From SCBR16-9 sp964537975 (GTDB lineage: Bacteria > Hydrogenedentota > Hydrogenedentia > Hydrogenedentales > SCBR16-9), in contig CAZIDP010000001.1 of the NCBI GenBank assembly GCA_964537975.1, forward strand, positions 124,001 to 188,000: 64,000 nucleotides of DNA, in the 5' to 3' direction. The notes under the pieces were generated by a model. It worked only from the letters and a program-made list of their open reading frames with translations, was not told the origin of the DNA and did no database searches. Positions 1 to 7,289 of this stretch are shown here, piece by piece. The translations under genes and the position numbers were made by a program. The stretch's first letter is position 1. Each line of letters begins with the position of its first letter.

Positions 1-2
1 TT

Positions 3-68
3 ACCGTCTGCCAAGAACTGGGTGTAAAAAATCCAGCATTGGCAGCGCTATCTCAGAAATATATGTGA
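3..68 (+). CDS. C-terminal end of an unidentified protein (partial, cut by window start)
   Basis: Frame 3 is open from the window edge to a TGA at 66-68 and reads as a plausible soluble C-terminus of 21 residues (TVCQELGVKNPALAALSQKYM). It would be convergent with the SGNH hydrolase downstream. There is too little to name a family, and the reading could be chance; a longer contig would decide. Confidence 0.35.
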   Translation, partial: TVCQELGVKNPALAALSQKYM

Positions 69-99
69 TCAGGATGATAGTGTATTGGCATAAATCAGT

Positions 100-1212
100 T
101 TATGGCATTGTTTCAGGCGCAGTTGCTGGAACAGTCAGAAAATCACGTATAACATGGTATAAGTACCGCGCCATACGATCCATCCCGAGGTCATTGAGAT
201 GCACCTCATCGACGGTGCCTTCGCCATCGCTGCCGATCAAATCTTCGCCCGGTACAAAGATCAGGCCTTCTACACCACGTTCCTGCATATGCTTCACTGC
301 AGCCTCTTGTCTTTGCGATAAACTTGTGGGGTGAGCCTCAGGATGTATAAATGATTGACCCACAAAAAATATAGGGATTACCGGGTGGACTTCCCTGAGT
401 GTTTGCACCAGTTGCGAAGTACGATCCAGATAAACTTCCGCGCTATCGCCCATGTTCCAGGTACAGTCTATGACATACGCCGCTGGCTCCAACTCGGCAA
501 GCACCTCTGCGATGGGAGGTTCCATCGAACCCGAAGCTGAAAACCCCAGGTTGATCACAGGCCTGTCCAATAATCTCCCCAGTATGTTTGTCCAAGCCAT
601 TCCCGGTCGGGATGCGCACGCACCTTGCGTAATGGAGGTGCCATAAACAACAAGTGGTTTGCGTAAACTTTCTGGTCGGGTCGCTGGCAATTCAATATTC
701 GCGTCAACAGGCACACCAATTTCCAGTGACTTAATGCCGTTGTATAGGGGCAGATACAACAAACATTCACGTTGCAACATTGCGCTATCTGAAAATTTAA
801 ATACAGCATAATTATCGTCTGCTTTATGCGGTCGCCCATTACCCACAAACCACCAGGTGTTGTCTGCATAACGGGTGTACAGGTCTACACCACTGACCGC
901 TGTTGCCGCCATATGCGGCATGGCAAGGGATTCAAGGGTGAGTGACCACCGCACATTGACAACATCGGCATCTGTAACAAAGCGAATCGCAATTCCGGCA
1001 TTGTTTTTGCTCATACGCCAAGCCGTTGAAGAAATTTTGTTTTGCGCTGACTCAGGTAAACGATCAAAGGGATTCGCGGTATCTACCCACCCCTTACCTT
1101 CGATCTCAAAATCAGTTGCATCATACCAAATAATATCTTGCGCTAAAACCTGAGAAATTCCTGTGCAATACACAGCAAACAGTAAAAAGACAAAACGATA
1201 TACAGAAGCCAT
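100..1212 (-). CDS. Secreted SGNH/GDSL-type esterase with GxDLY N-terminal domain
   Basis: Predicted exported ester hydrolase of the two-domain SGNH family found in carbohydrate-degrading bacteria, probably removing acyl groups from glycans. The N-terminal domain carries the GxDLY signature as GVDLY. The hydrolase domain starts with VVYGTSITQGACASRPG, whose Ser is the nucleophile (block I); block II is NLGFSASG, block III is GQSF, and the C-terminal catalytic Asp/His pair is in DEVHLNDLG. The longest frame opens at 1260, but the Met at 1212 directly precedes a standard signal peptide (MASVYRFVFLLFAVYCTGIS), so that start is preferred; neither start has a strong Shine-Dalgarno. It lies downstream of rsgA on the same strand. 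The substrate is unknown. Confidence 0.85.
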   Translation of the reverse strand: MASVYRFVFLLFAVYCTGISQVLAQDIIWYDATDFEIEGKGWVDTANPFDRLPESAQNKISSTAWRMSKNNAGIAIRFVTDADVVNVRWSLTLESLAMPHMAATAVSGVDLYTRYADNTWWFVGNGRPHKADDNYAVFKFSDSAMLQRECLLYLPLYNGIKSLEIGVPVDANIELPATRPESLRKPLVVYGTSITQGACASRPGMAWTNILGRLLDRPVINLGFSASGSMEPPIAEVLAELEPAAYVIDCTWNMGDSAEVYLDRTSQLVQTLREVHPVIPIFFVGQSFIHPEAHPTSLSQRQEAAVKHMQERGVEGLIFVPGEDLIGSDGEGTVDEVHLNDLGMDRMARYLYHVIRDFLTVPATAPETMP

Positions 1213-1432
1213 TACACCACTTGCTCTTTCCAGTGCACCACTTGGTGCATCAAATTGCATAACCTAATAAAATACCCAAACAACAATCATATTACAAAGG
1301 CAGCTACAAATCAATTAAAAAAATATACTTGAAAATATGAATCAGTCCACCAGTATTCCCAGGCGAGTACGTAGAAAATGCTGCATTGAAATAACCAACA
1401 ACACCAACCTTAAATACGCCCTCTGAACAGTT

Positions 1433-2539
1433 CTATCCGCGGTTCCCCTGATACTTGGCTGTCATTCGCCCAGGTGTCGTTCCTGTATCCGATTCCATAC
1501 TGGCGCGAATTCGCAAATAGGATTTCAGACGCGCTTCAGGCAATTCTCCTGCTTCGGTTGCCGCCAATACCCCACAATTTGGCTCGTGGGTATGGGTGCA
1601 ATTGCGAAATCGACATTGTTGTGCATGGTTTGCTATCTCAGGAAAATAATACGAGACTTCTTCAGGTGAAATGCCCCAGAGTCCCAAAGAACGCACACCG
1701 GGCGTGTCAATGATACGGATGTCCCCATCAATTTCGTAGAGCCGTGCAGCGGTCGTGGTATGTTTTCCGCGCTGGGTCGCCTCGCTGATGGTCCGGGTGT
1801 GCAGCTCAAGTTCGGGATCCATGACATTCAGCAGGCTGGATTTTCCAACCCCGCTATGCCCGGCAAGTACATTGGTCTGGCCATGTAACCGCGCTTTCAA
1901 TTCTTCAATACCAGCACCTGTTTCACAACTGGTGGTAAAAACTTCTATGTCCAGGTCCTGATACAGGGAAATCTCGTCCGGTAAGCTCTCAACAAGATCG
2001 ATCTTGTTGACGCACAAAATGGGGGTTACATTGCCCAGTTCAGCAGTGATAAGGTACCGATCAATCAGCCCTGGTCGAAAGGGCGGCTTCGCAGCAGACG
2101 CGACAATGATCAGTAGATCGACATTGGCTGCCAGAATTTGGGTGTCTACACGCGCGTGTTGACCTGCGAGTCGTGCCAGATAAGAGCGACGCGGAGCAAC
2201 CCCCCGAACCCACCATTCACTGCCTGATTCTTCGATGAATACTCTGTCTCCTGGAGCAAGCAGTGTTGTGTCCCGTTCTTCCATGCGTTCATCAATCTGA
2301 CACAGCTTTTCAGCCTCATCATGCATAACAAACGCCCATTTCTTGGAATGGCAGATGACCATTGCATTGGGAGTAAAATCATCCGAGAGTGTTTCGCGAT
2401 TTTCTAATGCTGTATCGGAAAGCTTAAACTGTGCGCGTCGATGTTTGGCACGATCATGGGTAAACGCAGATTCGTGCGCTTCCTCCCAAGATCGGTTACG
2501 CACCAGCTTCCGTTTCTTTTTTTCTGGTTTATTTTTCAT
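1433..2539 (-). CDS. rsgA: Ribosome small subunit-dependent GTPase RsgA
   Basis: Circularly permuted GTPase that binds the 30S subunit late in assembly and hydrolyses GTP to help release maturation factors. The permuted motif order is visible: G4 NKID (178-181), then the P-loop GHSGVGKSS (227-235), switch regions rich in Thr (KHTTTA), and G3 DTPG (278-281). A C-terminal zinc site follows, with Cys309, Cys314, His316 and Cys322. The N-terminus has a basic tail (KNKPEKKKRK) before the OB-fold, consistent with rRNA binding. Length (368 aa) is normal. No clear ribosome-binding site precedes the ATG at 2539. It appears monocistronic or loosely linked to the SGNH gene 220 bases downstream. Confidence 0.95.
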   Translation of the reverse strand: MKNKPEKKKRKLVRNRSWEEAHESAFTHDRAKHRRAQFKLSDTALENRETLSDDFTPNAMVICHSKKWAFVMHDEAEKLCQIDERMEERDTTLLAPGDRVFIEESGSEWWVRGVAPRRSYLARLAGQHARVDTQILAANVDLLIIVASAAKPPFRPGLIDRYLITAELGNVTPILCVNKIDLVESLPDEISLYQDLDIEVFTTSCETGAGIEELKARLHGQTNVLAGHSGVGKSSLLNVMDPELELHTRTISEATQRGKHTTTAARLYEIDGDIRIIDTPGVRSLGLWGISPEEVSYYFPEIANHAQQCRFRNCTHTHEPNCGVLAATEAGELPEARLKSYLRIRASMESDTGTTPGRMTAKYQGNRG

Positions 2540-2820
2540 GATTAATCAAGCGGTTGTAATTAAATTGGGCAAAGACAGGACAGAATTGTATTTTATGTAA
2601 GCACTCTCGACAATTTGTATTAGATATTTTTCCCATAACAACTATTTTAACACAGCGGGTATATGCTGTATACCTCCAAATTTCTCCGTTGCCTACAAAT
2701 AATGCGTCAATCACACAAGAACACAATACCATGCATATGATCCATGAAAATCCAATGTAAATTGTTGAAAAAATATGCGTTTTCCCTTATACTTGAAGTG
2801 TAATCGGTTCATCGCAATCA

Positions 2821-3010
2821 TGTGGCGGCATGATTCGGTGCCAAGAGGGAATCCGGTGTGAATCCGGAGCTGCCCCGCAGCGGTAAACAGGAACGAACGG
2901 TTCACCCAACGCACTGGCCGAAAAGCTGGGAAGCGGAACCTGGTAGGAAATATGGTGTGGCTTATTGCCAACACCACAAGTGCCTGTAAGCCCGAAGACC
3001 TGCCGAAACA
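2821..3010 (+). promoter_or_regulatory. Cobalamin (adenosylcobalamin-type) riboswitch
   Basis: All the hallmark segments of the B12 aptamer appear in order on the plus strand: GGTGCC (2838-2843) with AAGAGGGAATCCGG, the repeated CCGG arms of the P3/P4 region (2850-2867), the B12 box core CTGCCCCGCAGCGGTAA (2870-2886), CACTGG (about 2912), GCTGGGAAG (2925-2933), and the closing AGTGCCTGTAAGCCCGAAGACC at 2979-3000 followed by TGCC. The P1 ends CGGCA (2826-2830) and TGCCG (3001-3005) pair. Short, mutually exclusive stems follow (AAGGC/GCCTT at 3035-3048, CCTT/AAGG at 3045-3058) and may belong to the expression platform. The next sizeable gene on this strand is the surface protein at 3393. Confidence 0.96.
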
Positions 3011-3108
3011 CAGGGTACAAGATATGTACTGTACAAGGCCCGAGCCTTCGCGGGAAGGTGGTATGGTCAATTTGAAGTTTATTTTATCATCGACCGAACA
3101 AGTTTAAA

Positions 3109-3249
3109 GTGACTTTTACGGCGATTTTATTACTTCTTATTGTATTCTGTATTTTCACACTCCCCGAAAACTCCCGCCCTGAATGTATCTCCATATCATT
3201 ACGCCCAGTGAGGTATTTGGAACATATAGGCAGTCAAAAAATTGCTTAA
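3109..3249 (+). CDS. Possible 46-residue membrane/secreted peptide between riboswitch and main gene
   Basis: A GTG-started frame encodes 46 residues with a hydrophobic N-terminus (FTAILLLLIVFCIFTLP) resembling a signal or membrane segment, ending at TAA 3247-3249. It lies 100 bases after the cobalamin riboswitch on the same strand. There is no convincing ribosome-binding site, and it lacks the His-rich tail expected of the small B12-regulated protein CbtB. It could be non-coding leader; confidence is low. Confidence 0.2.
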   Translation: MTFTAILLLLIVFCIFTLPENSRPECISISLRPVRYLEHIGSQKIA

Positions 3250-3291
3250 CATTCCATATACCACACATCCAACGTGGGTTTTGGAAAATTA

Positions 3292-3385
3292 GGTACCGGA
3301 AATAATTCCGGTGATTGTGTATGCATCAGTAAGCACGCTTTGATGAGCAATGCGTACACAATCAACCTGCCCGGTGCCCGGAGGT
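3292..3385 (+). promoter_or_regulatory. Structured 5' leader immediately upstream of the surface-protein start
   Basis: A 14-bp stem joins GATTGTGTATGCAT (3313-3326) to ATGCGTACACAATC (3350-3363), with one G-U pair and a 23-nt loop. It is enclosed by an 8-bp stem of GGTACCGG (3292-3299) with CCGGTGCC (3371-3378). The strand GG/CCGG at 3296-3301 can instead form a local hairpin with TTCCGG (3306-3311), so two folds compete. The Shine-Dalgarno GGAGGT (3380-3385) abuts the closing stem. This looks like a cis-regulatory RNA, but no known class was recognised. Confidence 0.55.
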
Positions 3386-3392
3386 GATTACC

Positions 3393-6029
3393 ATGCCGAG
3401 ATCAGGCTATATTCAAGGTTACATTCAGCTATTAACCGTACTATCACTGCTTTCTGGGTTGTTACCGCATACAATCATGGCTGATGATACTCCCTCCCCC
3501 TGGGCTGTGGAACTGGTTGATTACAATTTGATAGAGTCCAACACGGGCTATACTGACCCCTTTAAAGCATTGGGTGAACCTTCTGGTGGTACCCTGGCAT
3601 TTCCGAACAACAGCGGCGTTGTTTCACTCGGTGTACCAGGAAGCTTCATAACAGTCCGTATGTCCCCCCCCATAACACACCATTCTGACAACATGATGGG
3701 TTTTGATTTTATCATCTACAGCAACGCTTTTTTTGTGGGGGGAAATCCACAATATGTATTCCAGGAGCCTGCCCTGGTCGAGGTAAGTGAAGACGGCATA
3801 AATTGGTATTACATTCCCGGCAGCCGTAACCTGGATATTGCTGTGTTGGAGGAAGGTATACCCAATCCAGACCCACCGCTTGCCGGTTATGTATTTATGG
3901 AATCCGTATCTGATCTCGATTGGGGTTATGCCGAGCTTACACCAACACAACAAAAATACCTGGACAACTACATGCGCCCAAGCGATCCGTACACCTTTGG
4001 CGTAACACCTCGCAGCGGTGGTGGAGACCCATTCAAGATTGAATGGGCTGTAGACGCAGAGGGCAACCCAGCCAACCTGGAGTCCGTAGAATTCATACGC
4101 ATATCTTCTTTTATCTGGCATGACATGGGAGAGCTGGGAGCGGTAACTCCTGAAATTGATGCGATAGCTCGGGTAGCCCGCGACATCGACTCAGACGGCA
4201 ACGGCATCCTGGATGATTACGAAATCATGGTTGCTGGTACAGACCCGTTTCGCACGGAAAGCACGGTTTTACCTCTGGAAATCCCTCCCTCAGAATTGCA
4301 ATACCATCAGACCCCCTATCTTGGTAAGGCGGAAGATACATTGGGTAATGCTTTTACCATCTATGCCGCAGGAACACGCAGTGGCGCACGCGCATTCAAC
4401 CTGATTGTAGACATCTTGCCGACAGAACGTCCAAGCGGTACCGTTGCAGATAAAACTTTGACGGAAATCGCAGTAGAATATCTGTCAAGTGAGGCAGACT
4501 TTCAGGCAGCCCAGGTACAAGATGCCGAATTTGCCATAGCCTATACAGTAGATAAGCTGACCGGTGTCGCGCCGCACAATCTGGCACCATACCGATATGA
4601 AAATGGTGGATTTACGCAACAGGGTATGTCGAATATCGAGGTTGTAGAAGCTGATAGCATAGTACGTTTTCGAAGCCGGTATCCCGGCATCTTTGCCCTG
4701 GCAGGAACGGTCGAAATACCCCCGTCCGGACCTCCTGTGCCACCTGTAGTGATTGATATGAGTAATCCAGAATCGACAGCGCCCGGCCTGATAGCATTCA
4801 ACACACCAACCCTGCTGGATATAGAAGGCAACACCGTGTCGGATGGAGTCTTGGTTACGGTCGATATCACAGGCGCTATTTTGCACGATCCTGACGCCAA
4901 TCCTCAGTTACCCGGACACCAATTAATAGTACAGAACGGCCAGTTACGCTTCTCTGCCTATGTCGCCCGGGCGGGTGATGCCGAAACGGTTAGCGTATTC
5001 ATTGCCCTGCACTCAACAGAAAACGAGCCCGTGTCCCTGGGTGAAGGATTTTTTGAAATTGACGTGACACCGGAACAAGCCGTACCCTTGCATGGTATAT
5101 GGTTACTGGTCATTGCATTTGTATTGCTTTTCCTGGGACTGAACCGCCCTGCAAACAAGGCTACCTTACAGTATAAAAAGGGCTTCACCCTGATCGAATT
5201 ATTGGTTGTCATTGCGATCATTAGTGTACTAGCAGCCATGCTGCTCCCGGCACTCAGCCGTGCCCGATCAAGTGCGCGTGCCATGGAATGCGTAAACAAC
5301 CTGCGTCAGATGCACTTGGCCAACACCATGTATGCTGCCGAACACAATGGACATTATGTACCCGCAGCCCCGGATTTTTTTGATTTTTTACTGCCCGGCG
5401 CGCCACCAGACCACTCCGGTGGACATGTACGCTGGCATGGAGCTCGTGAGACACCCAACGGCAACTCTGAATTTGATCCCAACCGTGGCCCTCTGGCTGA
5501 ATATCTCCCGGACAGTCGCGTAAAGGAATGTCCCGTGTTTTTTGAGTTCAACAGAAAAAATGAGGTGTCCAATGCTTTCGAATCAGGAACAGGTGGGTAT
5601 GGATATAACATGACCTATATCGGCTCGCAACTTTCCATGTCCTCCGATCTGGTCAGTGCAGTGCAGCGGGGCATACGCGATATCGACATAAGAAAGCCAG
5701 CAGAGACTATCATGTTTGCCGACGCCGCCTTGCCACAGGAACAGTATCTGATCGAGTACGGATTTCTTGAGCCACCACATTATGCTTCCGCGGAAAAACC
5801 GCAGGGACATACCGGCAGCTTCATGTCGCCATCACTCCATTTCCGACACAATGGCAGGGTAAATGTCATGTGGGCTGATGGCCATGCAACCAGTGAGCGT
5901 TGGGGTTGGGCGCCAGAATTGAATATCTACCGTGCCCGCAACAGCCGCTGGAGTGTCGGCTGGTTTGGACCCAAAAACAATTATTACTTCGATAGCGGAT
6001 TCAAAGACGGTTACACACGAGATGATTAA
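3393..6029 (+). CDS. B12-regulated surface protein fused to a type II prepilin-like (H-X9-DG) protein
   Basis: An 878-residue two-part protein. Part one (to about 590) starts with a signal peptide (residues 1-30). A beta-rich domain follows with SLGVPGSFITV, FDFIIYSNAF and EPALVEVSEDGINWYYIPGS, which resembles 'cell surface protein' families that I recall from cobalamin-riboswitch loci. Next come a calcium-loop DIDSDGNGILDDYE (about 265-278) and a hydrophobic C-terminal anchor (HGIWLLVIAFVLLFLGLN, about 565-583). Part two begins with the prepilin peptidase site KKGFTLIELLVVIAI (cleavage between Gly597 and Phe598, Glu602 at +5), continues with the ALSRARSSARAMECVNNLRQ helix and ends with the H-X9-DG motif (HNGRVNVMWADGHA). 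The reading frame is continuous across the junction. The ATG at 3393 is chosen over a GTG at 3384 because GGAGGT sits 7 nt upstream. The upstream cobalamin riboswitch suggests B12 control. Confidence 0.85.
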   Translation: MPRSGYIQGYIQLLTVLSLLSGLLPHTIMADDTPSPWAVELVDYNLIESNTGYTDPFKALGEPSGGTLAFPNNSGVVSLGVPGSFITVRMSPPITHHSDNMMGFDFIIYSNAFFVGGNPQYVFQEPALVEVSEDGINWYYIPGSRNLDIAVLEEGIPNPDPPLAGYVFMESVSDLDWGYAELTPTQQKYLDNYMRPSDPYTFGVTPRSGGGDPFKIEWAVDAEGNPANLESVEFIRISSFIWHDMGELGAVTPEIDAIARVARDIDSDGNGILDDYEIMVAGTDPFRTESTVLPLEIPPSELQYHQTPYLGKAEDTLGNAFTIYAAGTRSGARAFNLIVDILPTERPSGTVADKTLTEIAVEYLSSEADFQAAQVQDAEFAIAYTVDKLTGVAPHNLAPYRYENGGFTQQGMSNIEVVEADSIVRFRSRYPGIFALAGTVEIPPSGPPVPPVVIDMSNPESTAPGLIAFNTPTLLDIEGNTVSDGVLVTVDITGAILHDPDANPQLPGHQLIVQNGQLRFSAYVARAGDAETVSVFIALHSTENEPVSLGEGFFEIDVTPEQAVPLHGIWLLVIAFVLLFLGLNRPANKATLQYKKGFTLIELLVVIAIISVLAAMLLPALSRARSSARAMECVNNLRQMHLANTMYAAEHNGHYVPAAPDFFDFLLPGAPPDHSGGHVRWHGARETPNGNSEFDPNRGPLAEYLPDSRVKECPVFFEFNRKNEVSNAFESGTGGYGYNMTYIGSQLSMSSDLVSAVQRGIRDIDIRKPAETIMFADAALPQEQYLIEYGFLEPPHYASAEKPQGHTGSFMSPSLHFRHNGRVNVMWADGHATSERWGWAPELNIYRARNSRWSVGWFGPKNNYYFDSGFKDGYTRDD

Positions 6030-6173
6030 TACGCGAACTCTTGTAGCAGGACATTTCCCCTGATTGCCATGAATGGCATACCCTACGAAATGCTGTGAAA
6101 GTCCAATTCATCTTTGTACTACAACTCAGACAGGTCAGCCCCGCAAAGCTATTTTCTGGTGGAGCGCATCACA

Positions 6174-7289
6174 TCATCGTGAACTTACAACACGCTCCAA
6201 TACTGCCTGCATTGCAGCCGCTGCCTGGGCTGGCGCATGATGATGCAATACCCAGTCACGGGCAGCCAAGCCCAGTCGTTTGCGCAGCTCAATATCGTTA
6301 ACCAACCGGAGTATCGCTTCAGCAAAAGCTGAAGCATCGTTATCAGGTACTACCAGCGCGTTGAGATCATTGGTCAGTTCATGTGAAGCGCCAGAACAAG
6401 CTACAACAGGTCTGCCTGCTGTCATGGCATTCAATAATTTTACTGGATACCCAGACCAGGAAACACGGGGCAAAGCAAATATGACATCCATTTCCAGAAA
6501 TCTTCGCATATCAGCAAAGTGATCTACATGCTTCACTTCCACATACGGTTTTTGTGGCAAGTGAAGATCAGTCTGATGTGTAGCGATCAGCAACCGGATT
6601 CCAGGTATTGAAGCATGAACCTTGTCCATAGCTTCATATAGCAGCCCCAGATTCTGATACCTGTCCAGATTGCCCGTATACAATACATCTGTCTGTGATA
6701 CGTCGTATCGTGGGGCTACAAATGCACATCCCAATACAGGCTGCGGAACCAGGGTTATACGGTCTTCATGTACTCCTTGGGAGAGGAGATACTCCGCCAA
6801 ACGCGTATGTGGAACAATACAATGATCCGCACGTCGGGGTAGCGATTGATCGAGCCATTGACCCATTTTTTGGAAAAGTCCCCAGCCATGAAAATAATAG
6901 GGCAGTTCATCCAGCATGGCATTATGGGCATGGTAGATAAGTGGACGCACCCCTGCCAACAACGCCGCAAGCAATGCTTCATAATTATGTGCTATTGCCA
7001 CATCAATTCGTTCTTTATAAAAAACCTGGCGCAATTTAAACAGCAGTCCCAGGTCCATGAACAGTTTTAAACAGGTGGGTCCAGCCTTCACACGTTTTGC
7101 GCCGGGAATTGATGGAACACGATGCAAGACAAGGCCGCTCTCATCTTCACCAACGCCATAACCATATACCAGCAATTGCACCTCATGGCCCAGTTCTTTA
7201 AGTGCCAGCGCATGATCACGCATAAACACTTGGGAACCTTGCGGCACAGGATACGGGCAGGCACCGATGATTAATATGCGCAAGTTCAT
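6174..7289 (-). CDS. Family 4-type glycosyltransferase
   Basis: GT-B fold sugar transferase, probably acting at the cytoplasmic membrane on a lipid-linked or exopolysaccharide glycan. The N-terminal Rossmann half starts ILIIGACPYPVPQGSQVF with the usual Gly-rich acceptor loop. The C-terminal half has YTGNLDRYQNL and the donor-binding helix SGYPVKLLNAMTAGRPVVA. The Glu usually seen in the E-x7-E motif is not obvious, as in some divergent members. Its ATG overlaps the stop of the upstream phosphoesterase gene as ATGA (7286-7289), so the two are translationally coupled and likely act together. The acceptor and donor are unknown. Confidence 0.85.
   Translation of the reverse strand: MNLRILIIGACPYPVPQGSQVFMRDHALALKELGHEVQLLVYGYGVGEDESGLVLHRVPSIPGAKRVKAGPTCLKLFMDLGLLFKLRQVFYKERIDVAIAHNYEALLAALLAGVRPLIYHAHNAMLDELPYYFHGWGLFQKMGQWLDQSLPRRADHCIVPHTRLAEYLLSQGVHEDRITLVPQPVLGCAFVAPRYDVSQTDVLYTGNLDRYQNLGLLYEAMDKVHASIPGIRLLIATHQTDLHLPQKPYVEVKHVDHFADMRRFLEMDVIFALPRVSWSGYPVKLLNAMTAGRPVVACSGASHELTNDLNALVVPDNDASAFAEAILRLVNDIELRKRLGLAARDWVLHHHAPAQAAAAMQAVLERVVSSR

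Noticed and set aside
3327..3349. Hammerhead-ribozyme-like TTTGATGAG in the loop of the structured leader
   Set aside because: The core C-T-G-A-T-G-A and the matching GAAA box are not present in the required order.
3292..3385. Integron attC-like site suggested by the nested inverted repeats
   Set aside because: No conserved R and L box sequences, no integrase or gene-cassette array; the element lies directly at a ribosome-binding site instead.
3624..4121. 165-residue minus-strand open frame inside the surface-protein gene
   Set aside because: Antisense to a clearly coding frame, no ribosome-binding site, composition rich in Cys, Tyr and Trp typical of shadow frames.
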